A stretch of 64,000 nucleotides of DNA, taken from positions 186,001-250,000 of the forward strand of contig JASANH010000457.1 in assembly GCA_030248295.1 (NCBI GenBank). Direction: 5' to 3'. The first letter of the stretch is position 1. Each line of letters begins with the position of its first letter. Below are positions 1-21,300 of this stretch, piece by piece. The notes under the pieces were generated by a model. That model saw only the letters and a program-made list of their open reading frames with translations, ran no database searches and was not told where the DNA came from. The translations under genes and the position numbers were made by a program. This DNA comes from Mesodorylaimus sp. YZB2_4 (lineage: Eukaryota > Nematoda > Enoplea > Dorylaimida > Dorylaimidae).

Positions 1-1010
1 AGACTTTTTAATTTTTTAAAACCCGTCCAGTATACTCCAAATTTTCAGCTGTCTCACACATACAATGAGATACATACAATGATCCCCCCCCCCGCGGAAA
101 TGTTTTTTCTGACCAGAAAAAAGTCTCCTCCCCTCAAACAAGTCCAATGGGCTTTATGTTATGTTCACATAACTTTACTGTTAGGTATGCGCTATATCGT
201 GAAGAATATTAGCTCTAGCTATCATCTACGGATAAATGGGGCTTTCAAAAAATGACTGACTTCGAAGTGCAGATACTCAGCGTGCTGGGTTGAAATGCAG
301 AGTATTTTATTTCAGGATAATCATAACAATAAATAGAGCCATTAAATAAGCACCATTGAAGAAGATTTGAGCTTGCTTACGCTGGATAACATTCTATTTA
401 AAAAAGACGGTATATTACCACTGCAAACACTTGCACTGTTATTAAGCGGCATCGAACAGCATCCTGCCTATTTTTGAATTTTTTCCCAACTAGTCAAAAA
501 TAAAGAATTACACATGATGACGATGATGTGATTACGACTCCTGCAGATTTTATTCAGTTTTCCTCACCAAAGTTTCAACGACTATTTGATGGCAGCTAAT
601 CATGGGGGCACCGCAGTCATTAAAAAAGAAAGAAAGGATTAAGAAATTTTTTCTAGAGAGGAAACTAATAAAACAATTGCGACTGACAAAAAGAAAATGT
701 GAGCACCCGTTTTCATGTTCAGATTTTCCAGTTTGTCATTTAATTTTCCCTCTTGGGATAGCCTATAGCATGTTACATATTTCGACCCTATCGTACACTG
801 AAGTTTGGTAAGTCCAAAATGTGTGCGGAGTGCCGAAGCCGGTAAGCCAAGAAAATCTGGTCAGTTAGCAGACGGCTAACAGGAGAATACAAAAATTTCA
901 TAAAACTAGTTCATTTCGTGCCGCACTGGCTCCCCTCACTGTATGGTACATTTATTTTTCTAGTAACAGTCCGCCAATAATTCAATAACACAGGTCATAT
1001 GCAACGCTGG
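1..1010. other. Left-edge intergenic sequence, 3' side of the ABC transporter
   Basis: No gene is supported here. A 69-codon open frame at 602-811 on the plus strand has no recognisable domain and no splice partners. A short C-run lies near 85-95. The right end should hold the 3' untranslated region of the minus-strand ABC transporter, whose stop codon is at 1011-1013. Confidence 0.6.
951..956 (-). terminator. Polyadenylation signal of the ABC transporter gene
   Basis: An AATAAA hexamer on the minus strand lies about 55 bases beyond the stop codon at 1011. Its spacing and sequence fit a canonical poly(A) signal. The cleavage site cannot be placed. Confidence 0.65.
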
Positions 1011-9374
<8,364 letters not shown>

Positions 9375-11052
9375 CACCTCGACATTGCTCGATCCTGAAA
9401 CACTTTTACGGATGTCGGCAGCCTATACTAGCTTTTATACTAGCTACTCCCCAGTGATAGCACTTTAGGCACGACGTGGACGCGCACTCGACGTTGTAGT
9501 GATTCAGCATAATCTAACTAGTTGCCAGTCGAGAAGGTGACATAACGATATCAGGGTATGCTAGTACAGCATCAAACCATTAGCGTGTTGTGATAAGAAA
9601 GACACATACAGCTTATCACTAGCGCAAATGAAATAAACGAATGTGAAGCAAGACATCTACGTCGCGTGTGCGAAGATTTGCACCGGCTGGAGAGATAGAA
9701 CGTATTTTAAAATGGAATTGGTGCTGAGAAACGCCCTGTACAGGTTCTAGTTCGCAGACTAGTTGCTGGAAGATAAGCAAACTGAATTTGTACTTTCGCC
9801 CAGCGTAGAACAGGTTTTCTCGCTACGGAAACATGAGAAGTTGCTAGCCAAAGAGTGCACTCATGCGCTGAATCATAGGTCTGGTGGAAAATCATTGCTC
9901 GAGCACCAACTTGTGAAGTACCAATGTGACGTTTGTCAAATCAGGACCTTGGTGCATACATGACACCCGTCTGATTGTGAGTCCAGCGGTAATGTGAGCA
10001 TGGATCTTCAGATAACGGGAAATCGAAAAAGAGCGATTTCTTTTCAAAACGTCTAAAGGACAAGGAAAAGCGCAGTGCAGCAGAAGCTACTTTCAGAGAA
10101 AGACGGTACAGGACAGGAATCTTCGATTCGAATATGGGATAGGACAGTGGCTTAGATCGATCCGTTGTTATGACGACAAGGACAGACGGATGGAAAGCTT
10201 ATACTCGTACTGCGTGCCAGCGATACCTACTTCGTAGGTGGGCGTACGGCAGCAACTCTCTGATGCCAGAAAAAAGGGAAATTACGGCAGCAAGAATCGT
10301 CATTTTATTGCGGGGACAAAGGAGCAAACTTATTTTTAAACACAAAACACTTAATTCCTGCGGCTAGCCTCACTTGTGTTGATCTACGATACCCCCCCCC
10401 CCCCACCCTTGCCCTTAGCCTTACTTGTACTCACGGCTTTACACTAATCTGAGAGCACACCTGCAAACGGTAAGACATAGTAAAGCATGAAAATGGTCCA
10501 CAAAATGAACGTGTACCATCAGCCATTGTGGAAGACCTGCATTCATCATGGATGATTCAGCTAGCACAGTTCCACTTTAGACTAAGTTCACCTCTATTAC
10601 CAGGCATTGTTTATGATACACCATGCTTTTCAAGTCGGCTATGCGTAGTCTTATGCCACGCTGGAACGCTCTGCTCACACACAAGCTTGCAGTATAGTTA
10701 AGTCGGCTCCTTACTCCATTATAGCCATCACATCTAATACGTCAATAAACAGTTTCTATAACCCTTCAAAGATCTTTTTATCGTACATTGCGGTGGCGAA
10801 AACACAACAGACTTCTCTCATGATGAAACACAACTTTCATGTGGTGAGACTGAAGTTTACTGCAACTATACGTATCCTGCTCAAACATTGCTTAGTCATG
10901 ACAGCACAGCTAAGCTAACTGGGTGCTTTCCACTCAACGACACAGCAAGGCAGTCGCGCTCGATTCCTGTCGTTGCCAGGCTGGTGGCGTAGATGATTTC
11001 TATCTAGCATTCAGAACCGGAAGTTCTGCCATTTTTGCCAAAACTTCAAAAA
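9375..11052. other. Divergent intergenic region between the ABC transporter and the MYND gene
   Basis: About 1.7 kb separate two genes transcribed away from each other, so both promoters should lie here. I found no clear TATA box and no coding exon. A C-run at about 10391-10406 is the only low-complexity feature. Short open frames at 9707-9963 and 10170-10367 have no support. Confidence 0.5.
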
Positions 11053-13085
11053 ATGGAGCATACTCCACTTCAAACTACTCGATTAGCAATCCTCGACGAA
11101 ATCAAGGCTTCATACTTATTTCGATTCCTTGCTATCGCAAATATGCACGGGATAAAACATAAAAAATTATGGAGTGGCAAAGAGAAGTTGTATAATTACA
11201 ATTATTTTTTATTGCCGTTAGAAAAAGAACAATTTTGGGTGATTGGAAAAAATAATCGTGTTGGTCTAGATGTGAAAAGTTTTGTCGACTTTTGGCATAA
11301 TCTGGATGATTTGCAGAAGGAACGTCGTCTTATTCTTGATTTTATGTGCGCAATGCATGGTGTGATGGAACACGAGCGAGTGATCGTAAATATACCATTT
11401 AACCTTCCAATCATTCAACCTGGCATACTCCATGATATGACAAACGAATATTTGTTCATTTTGCGCGATATATTTATCGAAAAGCAGCACATGCATTTGT
11501 TTTCGCTCGTTTTTCAACGATTCGCTAGCGAACTTTTTAATCCACTTCTTCGCAATTTATCAGCTCCACCTGAATTATTCCACAAATCTTGGGCGAATGC
11601 AATTCATCGAGCAGCCCTGACAGGCTATATCGACCAGGAAACAGTCGATCACACCAGTACTGTATTATTGAGATGTATTTTCGATGGGTTTGTCGAAATG
11701 TACATGGGATGGAAAGCTTCAGCTTCCGAGGGAGAAAGTGGACAGAAGCGATATTTGCGTAAACTAAAAGCGGCAGCGCCTCATTGGCGCGTTGCAGATC
11801 GAGCAACTATTTTGCTTGTGCTATCGGCATATCAGCAAGGCGAAAGTCAGTGGCTTGGCCAGGATTATTTGGCGCATGTGATCGGAAGGTTGGGCGTAGA
11901 AAGATTTCAGGTAGGCGGCAGGGCTCTCCGAGTCAAGAAGGCCGTAAAACTAAAGTGGGCGATTGTGATTTGGTTCAAATCTGTGCCCGTATCATTCTCT
12001 TGGATAGAAGGTCAAAGGCATGACAGGGGCAGAGGGGAACCAAGTGTAGTCGTGTAGGTATCCTACCTTGCCACGGGTCTGACCCTGTGTTCGGTATCCC
12101 CGAAGCAGCAACCCGGTTAGGTCATAAACCATAATATCACTACACAAGCCGCCATGAAGCGTTCGTCGATGGTTTTAGAACAGAAACTTCTGTGACTCTG
12201 ATCCTCGTCTGTCCATTTCATGCCCATAGCATAGAACTCTCCTGAACTCATCGTCAGTAAATGCGTGGTGACATGCGACAATCCGAAATCTGTATTTGGC
12301 TCTGAGTATAACTCCTGGATGTGAAGAGTTTATGCAAAATCAAGAGGCACTCTGAACGGACACACCATCAGGGCGCCGCTCTTTATGATAACATTTCGGC
12401 CATGGACCAGGTCGGAAGACTTGGTTGGCTGTCCCTATATTTTTGGCGCGGTACAAAAGATCGCCAGTCACTTTCTCCAGTGTTAGATGTATTATAGTGT
12501 GCATAAGTTAGACGACCCTAAGATGATGGGGACATGAATCACTATTCGGTACCGTTAAGGAATGTTTCCTCTTTGAGGCAGTTTCTAAAAAAAAGCGAGA
12601 AATACAACAGAATACAAAAGACAGGGAAAACTGATATTTACAGCTACTGCAGTCTTGATCATATTCAGGGTTTTGCTGTTTTAATCTGCAATGTCTTATC
12701 TTATCCGGGTATAACTTTCTTTTAATTTCAGCTAATGGCTTTCGGCAAGGAAAAATTTTGTTCCAATTGCGGTCAAAGCTTATACACTTCACCCGATCGG
12801 TTGTGGGCCTGCAGACGGTGCGTTAAAGAGCGAGCACGCCCCAAGGCACGCTATTGTAATAGCCAATGCCAGAAAGCACATTGGGTAAAACATAAATCAG
12901 AGAGACACACCATCGAGTCGTGCGCTTTCTGTGGCCGGAAGGAAACTGAAATTGGGAAGAAGTTGAGGGCGTGTAAACGATGCTTGGACGAAAGACCACG
13001 CGGCCCTGCTCGTTACTGCAATGAGCAATGCCAAAAGGCGCACTGGATGGAACACAAATCAGAGAAGCATTCGAAAAAGAAATGA
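11053..13085 (+). CDS. Uncharacterised protein with two C-terminal MYND-type zinc fingers
   Basis: Two exons, 11053-11910 and 12732-13085, join in phase 0 across a GT-AG intron (donor GTAGGC, acceptor ATTTCAG) to give 403 residues. The first ATG of the open frame is at 11053; the codons before it carry no ATG. Residues 1-286 look like a helical soluble region that I do not recognise. The C-terminus has two zinc-binding units (about 296-346 and 351-400). Each has CxxC, a second CxxC, then YCNxQCQKAHW and a closing HK...H, as in MYND fingers, which usually bind proline-rich peptides. The two fingers are very alike, so they probably arose by internal duplication. Alternatively exon 2 is a separate gene: an ATG lies 3 bases inside its acceptor, which would fit spliced-leader trans-splicing. 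Frame continuity favours one gene but does not prove it. Confidence 0.7.
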
Positions 13086-14216
13086 CCCAGAGATATGAAC
13101 AGGAAGTTTGTGATACTAGTGATTGACTCGTGAGTACTAGTAAGTTTGTGATACTGATGATAGTAAATTGTCGGGACGAAACTAGATCGAGGGAAAGTCT
13201 CAGAGTTGAAACACGACGACTGAATCTGCGCCAGCATGCATAAGTGTACCATGGCTATACTATATGTAATTTATTATGAACTGTACAGTGCGCGCATGGT
13301 TTCGAAGTTTTAGCCGTTAGTTTTTCGATGTTTCCTTGACTTTAGTTTGTAACCGCAAAGTACAGCTTCTTGACAGAATTGACAGGATTTCATAGAGTGG
13401 CGGGTACAAGATTTTAGGGGGTCTTAAGGGGGGTATATAAGATCTAGTTTGTGTGTGCCATGATAATCATGTCGTGTGCGTTATGCTACCTTTGCCCTGC
13501 TAGGCCTATGTCAATATCGGGTACAAGTCATGCTGACTGGCTCCCTTGTCATTCTCTTGTTTTCGTGAATTGCACTGATAACCTGCGATTGGTATCCTAG
13601 TCAGTCTCACCTCTATGCCTCCTCCTGTGCGGTGCGGTCGAGTAAACAACGTCAACGTATCGACTTGTGAGACGAGGTCTTACAGTCTGATCGTGAGCCA
13701 GAAAACAAGTAAGGGAGCGCATGATTTCGATGTTCTGTCCGGTACAGCATACAAGTAGCTGCTGTAGTATTAGGGCTCCACACCCTGCGTCCTGACATGG
13801 GCAATAATGTGTGATAGCATAATTATAAGAAAGTGGAAACTCCTCATACATAGCAGATCAAAAAAGTGGTCCGCAGAGTGCATCTTTTGAGCTAAATAAT
13901 GTACAGTAAGTGCGCACCTACTTCATAGAGCAGTTTTACAGGAGGTTACAAGCGAGAATTCACGGCATACCCCTGCATCAGGTTAGGCTTGTATGCATGC
14001 ACTAAAAAACTTGGTACTACTAGGTGCTTAAATTTTGTTTTCCGCCTTATAACAGCTACATTTTGAGAGCATAATGCCTCTTAATGCCTTGACTGCATTT
14101 TTCAGCTTCACAAGATACACGCACTGTATCGAGGACGCAAAGCTGGCAATCACGCGGACATAATGTCAAAACACTTTTAAAAGATGGCGCCAAATTACAA
14201 CATTCAAATTATCGTA
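13086..14216. other. Convergent intergenic region
   Basis: This 1.1 kb separates the 3' ends of the MYND gene and the minus-strand GPCR. It should hold both 3' untranslated regions. I see no exon, no repeat hallmark and no obvious AATAAA close to either stop codon. Confidence 0.5.
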
Positions 14217-17200
14217 TTACGCAGTCGGAACAATCAAGCGTGGAGTCATTGGTGGTGGGCGACGACGGATTAGAGAATAGTTTTCTCCATTTAGAATATT
14301 GCCGTACGGAATTTGGGATGCACGCGATGAACGTTTGCCGCAGCAACAAAGCAATTCGCCAAATGCCGATCGAAAACGCAATGACATGACATTGTAGAGG
14401 ATGGGGTTGACGATACTGCTCAAGTAGAACAGGACACCTGAAAAGAAAAACAGTGCTTCCTCAGTATTTATCCCACAAAAATGAATTCAGTGTGGAGAGA
14501 TTTTTGAGTCCAGAGCAATTTCCAGTTCCTTTTTGAGTCCAGAGCGAATGAAAAACACATTATTATGGTTCCTGGCACTGTTAACCAGTCTCTATTAGGC
14601 ACATATTTTCACTCGTCAGAAAAGGCAGGTGTGAACAACTAGCCATCCAAGGTTAAGACACATCATATCCGGTGAGATTAGGTTAGAGTGGCCACAAGTT
14701 ATTCTGCTGCTGCTTGGCCCAGCTGTGATTTGTCTCAAAAACCGCTCCCGTCTTTGTGGCTCCCACTGTGGATTTACAAAACTTAAAGCCTGGTTGATTG
14801 TAAAACTATTGGTTATGCTAATTATTTTGCTCAGTTTTCCAAGTATCAGAATTCATAACATCATAATCTTGATAATCGTACAAATCATTAGCGTTACATG
14901 TGGAAATGCTAGTTTCGAACTAATGACTTTCCAGCAATCGAGATGTCCTTGAATAACGAAAAGAATCTATTTTCGCTGAGCTTTTTAAAAGAAGTGCTGA
15001 TCTAGACTTTATTTTTCAGGAAAGCCATTGCTGGTCATGCTTGATTCAGTCAAGACAGACACTCGTAAAATTGAAATTTTTGAGCTCCTATAAGTCCGCG
15101 TAAAAATTAAAAATATAAATCATGCAAAAGTGGAAAATTATGCTTACGTTTCTTTCCCACGAAACTACTGATTTTTTTAACTCTGCGGTGCCTACCATTC
15201 CTATTAACACTGGAATGACCACCATTTCAATTCAGCCTAATCAATGTTGGCGATGAATTCCGAAACGGAAATTGGATTGAAAAAGGCTATTTCATATCTT
15301 GGTATGAAGCATTTACTGCAGAGCTGTCAATAAAAAAGGCTTTAAAATAAAACCTAATCTTTCATCAGGCACGAGCCTTGTGCGTTAGTGACTGTGTCAG
15401 AGGCATGCCTAAGCCGCAGCATCACGCAAGGGGACAGTGACTCCCTTCGAATGGTGGCTCCCATGAAGCCCATTTATTCTTCCCACCCTGGAACAATGCA
15501 CACCACACTGCTATTTCTCGTGGCGGGAATATCGTTAGAAGTGCTTCTCACGTGCACACATACCCCAGGTCAACTACCAACAGCGGTAGTCCGTGAGGTA
15601 ACCATAGAGTTATTGTACCCAAGTCAACGATCCAAACTCCAAAGGCTATGTTCTGGTATCAGACAACTCCCCCTTCGAAAAAGTGCGCTCAGCCTACCTG
15701 AGACCAAATACAAATACGTATTGACAGTCTGATGGGATGAATTATCGTCCATGTAGAAAAACAGCAGTCTCTGTAGTTGATACGGAGCGTAGCACAAGAA
15801 AAATGAGACGACCACTGAGGCTAAAAATAGAAAGTGAAATCGTGACCATGGACACCAAGTTTTGCTCGCTTTTTTTCAGTTTTTTGTGATTGAGTGGTAC
15901 CTATAATTGTTATTCAAACTACGTTTTCTCCGAATGCATCTTCTACAGCTGCAGTCATCATCAGCAGGACTCGGAAGAATAACAAGATAACTGCAACCTA
16001 ATGACCTGAAATATGAGCTGCTTTTCCGTACTCCAAAGCTCTAAAAATAGAAGCATTAAATGGAACCAGTAATGCTGCGTTGCCTAACTTGGATATTGGC
16101 TCTTGAATTCGTGGGCGTCCGGTCAATCTCTCGTTATCTCCTAAGTCCGAGCAAAGAACAGCTCAATATGGTGCATGTTTGTACAAATATTTTCAGGCAC
16201 TGTGTATTAATTCGGACCTCAAGTGCCTTTTTCAACTTGTCACATGCTCGTGCCAGCATTTGAAATTCTAGAACTAAGCTCATTAGCGAGATACAGCAGA
16301 GTGATGAGAAAGGCACGACATAAGTAGAGAGCTATTGGGATGAGACAAAATGAGGTATTAATTGGGTACGAAAAATTTGCATGTTTTAGGTGAGCTGACT
16401 CGAGTGATGTTACAAATGTAGGATAATTAGGTTTGGCGAGGTCAGATGTTAATTACGATCCGAAGAGTCATCAGCAGAGATCACATCTAAGCAGACACCC
16501 ACTCATTTACGTTTAGTTTTCAGAAATCTTTTAGAGAATCACATTCTGCAGCCCGTCATTGTCAGTCAATACATTCGTGGAAATTCCACGTAGGAGGCAA
16601 ATCATAAATAATTACTCGTCAAACTTGCCAAACAGTAACTTTTGTCGGGTAGTTTTTGAATGCTTATGTCCTGGCTAAAAAAATGGGATCCTTCTGAAAA
16701 AAACACAAAAAGGTCTGTCATGGACTCGATGAGCGAGAAGATCAATAGATCAAAAAGTACACAATACATCCTGCTGGTGGACTCATTCTGTAGTGTGACT
16801 ATCAAATTCCTAATTTCTGTCTCCTGGAAGAAAGAAATGCTAGATCCTCGCAATACCTATTTTCCCACGCCCGAAATGGAAAGTTGTGTTATTTCATAGG
16901 AAGAAATTTTCTAAAGATAGCAGTAGTGTCACAAGCAATCAAGCAAAGTGCACTCTAAGTCTTTTCTGCTCTCAAAGACAATTCAAGCTGCGCCCCGAGG
17001 AGCTGATGGCACTTTGAGTGTGTTTTTGTGGAAGAAAACACGAGAAAAGGAAAAAGGGTGTGACAACAGGATTTGGGAAAAACAAGAAATATAAAAGATG
17101 TCATGAGAAAAAGAACCATAGGCAATAGGCTTTCCTAATTCCAAATTGCCTGCTTCATTTTGACCTCACCGACTTTTGTTCGAGACATCTGCTTTTGTTC

Positions 17201-18348
17201 CCAATCTTCATAATTGGCACTCTTTAGTTTTGGCATTTCTCTCACACCCGCCCCTCGTTCCTACCATCCTTACCCAGCATATAAAAAATCTTTCGACTTC
17301 CGTAGTCTTGACTACCACCTCCGTTACCTGCCGTGCTGCCGTGCGTATTGCCATTGGGGGCATGCGAGTGAGAATACGAACCATTGCTAACCAGGGTGGT
17401 CACCTCATTAGGCCCTTTCAATGTGACCACAGCCATGTGGGAGGCCAATGACGTTTGGCTTCCGTGGCGAAAGCTGCGTAAATCTTTTCTAGTCTTTCTA
17501 ATTATCAAAGCCATTCGCCAGTACAAGAATACTAAGAATAACAAAGGCATGAAAAAGAATAAAATAGCTGAAGCGTGAAAAAGAAACTGAAACGTTGTCT
17601 TGAGACTCGGATCGAATGCTAGTGCCAGCATGCACATTTTCGTGCGTCGAATGGGCCCGTAATCGCTGGGAGATAACCATTCTTTGACCGTGTAATCGGC
17701 TCTATGATAGTAACTGTAAGGTGCAGCACACATGCCAGCAATTATCCATAGGCTGGAAAGGACGTAAGAAATACGTCGGCGATATTCGATCAACTTCGAT
17801 GCGGCCCTCAAAGTATGACAAATGGCCACATAACGTTCTATCGAAAATGCAACTATGGTCAGAACGGACACGTAGGATGTGGTCTCTAGTAACCACGCTT
17901 TGGCATGGCATACGAAATCGGGGGGATGCCAAGGGTACTGATTCCAACCGAGGTAAATCTCAAATGGGACACCTGATAGCAGACCGATCAAATCAGCCAG
18001 GGCTAAATTAGATAAATATCGACTGGTCGATGAGTTGGCGTACTTGCTTGCAGTTTTCATTATAGCGCAAGTGGTCACATTTCCGACCACACCGATCACA
18101 AAAATGATCAAATAGACCGCAGTAAGCGGATACAGATAAACTGGTCTCATTGAGCGAGGTTCGAAGCAAAAGTTCAAAAAACAGTCTTCCATCATGTCAG
18201 TGCTCACATTGTAGAAGGCGTGGAAGCAATAAGCTGACACTTCTCTGCATGTGACATACTCTCGGGGCGTAGTACTGCTGTTGAAGTCCTCGAAAAGGGA
18301 ATATATCGGGTCCGTAAGATCAAGGGCATATTCTTCGGATACAGCCAT
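14217..18348 (-). CDS. Neuromedin-U/pyrokinin-like neuropeptide G-protein-coupled receptor
   Basis: Three exons, 17274-18348, 15698-15820 and 14217-14437, join in frame (donors GTAAGG and GTAGGC; acceptors TTTTTAG and TTTTCAG) into 472 residues. The N-terminus has glycosylation sequons near residues 23 and 48. TM1 has GNVTTC, TM2 has LALAD, TM3 ends [10 protein letters not shown]6 has [14 protein letters not shown] and TM7 has NPILYN. Extracellular cysteines near 147 and 239 can pair. GNVTTC, LSGVPFE in loop 1 and [11 protein letters not shown] are characteristic of neuromedin-U, pyrokinin and capa receptors, usually coupled to Gq. The third intracellular loop is long and rich in Gly, Ser and Asn. 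The introns are large (1453 and 1260 bp). Subfamily is by resemblance; the ligand is unknown. Confidence 0.88.
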
Positions 18349-21300
18349 ATTTGGTTATCAGACGACCTGATCTGCGATTGAGATTCCAAGAGTTGCTATT
18401 GCGCCGCGTAAATTCGAGGGAGGACCGCAATCCGACCAAGCGGGGTGACAGGTGACAGTCGACAGTCGACTCTTGACCAATCTTCACCACAAGCCACACT
18501 CGCTGTCTTTTTAGGCCTTTTCTTTAACGAGGATTTCCAATAATTCTCTTGATTTTAATGAAAACTTTTGCCACTTTGCTCAAATCTCACGTCGACTTGA
18601 AAGCGAAAAAAGCTATTTCTTAGCCATGCGTGCAAAGAAAGAGTGACCAAAGGCTTCCCCTTGATCCAAGCTGATGGCTAGATGTCCCGCCTGCCTTCAG
18701 ATGGACCTCGTGTAATCAATCCTTTTAGAGGAAAGGGTACTGAATAAGACGAGGTGAGTGATCAGCCAGCAGGTGATAGTGTCAACTAGGCTCAAATAAG
18801 TCCCGTTCTATTTGCTTTTTAGGTGCATAAGCAAGTAGGAAAAGCATTCGAGATAAAAGCTTGGCATGTGTGGATAGGAAACGAGATTCTAATCAGCAGC
18901 AAGAATAAAATCCCCATGGTCGTCATACTCTCCGATGTCCAACCACGAGGATGCGACCATGAAGACTTTATAAGCATGAATCGAAAGGAGATATGCGCGC
19001 TCACAAATTGAAGATTCCACATGCGCAAATAAGCATGTGAAAGAGCGTAGGCCTTGCTGGATCCGTGCATGGAGACCACGTCAGCATGCGACACTCACTG
19101 CTAGCATCACCCGCGGCTTCCTCAGCTCTTGGAGGTAGCGCCCCGGTTCCAGAAAGGAATGGGAAAAGCTATTATTGCAATGAGCCTTTAGTGCACTAAC
19201 GAGATTGTCCTTTCCTAAATGCTCAATAGGAGGACGTAACGGTCGCAGATGGCCTGATAAAGAAGAATCACGTAGGCCGACCCATTAGATTACAGATAAG
19301 ACATTCCCTGATGAGAAATCACAAGAAGTTTTTCATTCGGCGAGGGGTTACTTTGACAATAAAAAGCCTGGAAGAGTCATAATTAAATTCTTTGTAGAAA
19401 TTCAATGAAGTCAATGAAGAATGTTGTAGAAGAGGCTTATTAGCATTAGAAGGTCCTAGAACAAGCATTAAAAATGACGTGATCTATTAGTACGTCATTA
19501 TCACCGAAGATATGACCTGGCTCTTCTGCTTCCGGCGTCAGTGATTTTGGCCTAGCTCTAAAGGCCTAAAGATGTATTCGCTCATGCATCATTTTCATGT
19601 TTTTCCTCATCACAACACCAAACAGTAAAGTTACACCGAACCGAGATCTGAACCTCGCCAACACCCCAGGCAAGCCCCCGCGCCTAAACTTAAAATGCAC
19701 CAGATTCAAGACTCGAAAAGGATATATACTCGGCAAACTTCTCCCAAGGTCGAAATTTCACTCGTCTGGTATTTTTTAGCCTTCAGGAGTGGGAAAAACA
19801 ATCGAAAAAGTCTTGGAAGACGGACAATTTAGTTTCCTGTTTTGAATTAAGACAGCATAAAAACTTGCTGAAGCGTGACCATGCGAGACTCGAGCAGCTA
19901 TCCGAAAGTACTATGATTAAGTGATAGGCTCTTCGGATACCAGACTGACCCAGTTATATATGTGACAGCTTCGTGGGGTTTTATAATCAAAGCTTAGTGA
20001 TAAGTGTTTATAAAAATATTTGCATTGACGCAAGTGCTACCAGCTATAGATAGGTATAGTATACTATGATACTTCGGATTATCTCGGGTGTCTTAGGCTA
20101 CATGAATGACCCTAAAGGTCAGAGGAGGCGTCACAGACTATCTGAGACAAGCAATAAAAAAGCAGCAGGGCGTTAAACATCGCTAATGGACAAATATGGA
20201 GATGCTGGGTTGTTTTCCAGTTTTGACTTAAGATTGAGAAAATAAAGTGCTGTCTAAATTCGATATTTTGATCTACGGATGTTATTGAGAGCGTCTCGAA
20301 GGTGGGCTAATGCTTAGGGATATCAAATTACCAGAGACAAGAAGACACACCTAAGAGGTGGGACATTTAAGACGTGGGTGGTCAGTATTACAACGCAGAG
20401 TATCCTCGGGCCATCCAAAACAACCTGTACAGCTGTTATGCGCTCATAAAATCCTTTCAGTTAATTAAAAACCTTAAAATCTACCAAGTTTGCCAGCGGA
20501 TACTACAGTATGCTCTGCTCGACTGCAACTTTTTGAACGTCTGACCTCGCGATTTTCGCCAATAATTTTGAAGTGTGTGATAATGTATTTGCTTGGAAAA
20601 TTTGTCCTCGTGATGACGAGCTCATGGTGCTCAATCGATAATCAATCGACGTAACCCCGTCGAATATCATCCCCTGCGCCTCACCGAGAAAGTTAACACT
20701 GCGCTACTACTTTGATCCACGAACTGCTTCTTTGGCGACTGCATCAGCAAAGACATTAACCCGTAGTTGGTCGAACTCTTGGGTCCACAGACCCAACGCA
20801 TGTTATAACACAGGGCGAAACGGTTTTATCTGCATATCTCGACAACCAGCCATTATTTTGCAAAACCGTTTGGTAGTATCATAGGTTGGTAGGTAGGACA
20901 TGCTAGTACCAAAATTTATCGAAAACGATCAAGCGGTTCTCAAACGGCGTCCCGAAAACCCCAAAAAAGTGCCCAAAAACAATAATAACTTCAATTGAAA
21001 CATGAATCGTACGAAAGGAAGAACTATCTTCTAGCACAGGCATCGTACAGTTGCTACTTGATGCTGCAAACAGTGAGACCAACTAGGGGTTAAAGCAGTA
21101 CTAGTGCATGACATGTCCAGGTACGCACCTTGTATTTCAGATGCTGCACATGACGGCAGCCTCAACAAAATGACACACGCGCCTGCGAATTGTGATGCTC
21201 CTGCAATTAGACACCCCTCGTATTTCTTCGAGGCATAAGTTGAATTAATTCTCTAATAAATAAAAAAGATAAGGACATGAAGTAGGGCGCAAAAAATCTA

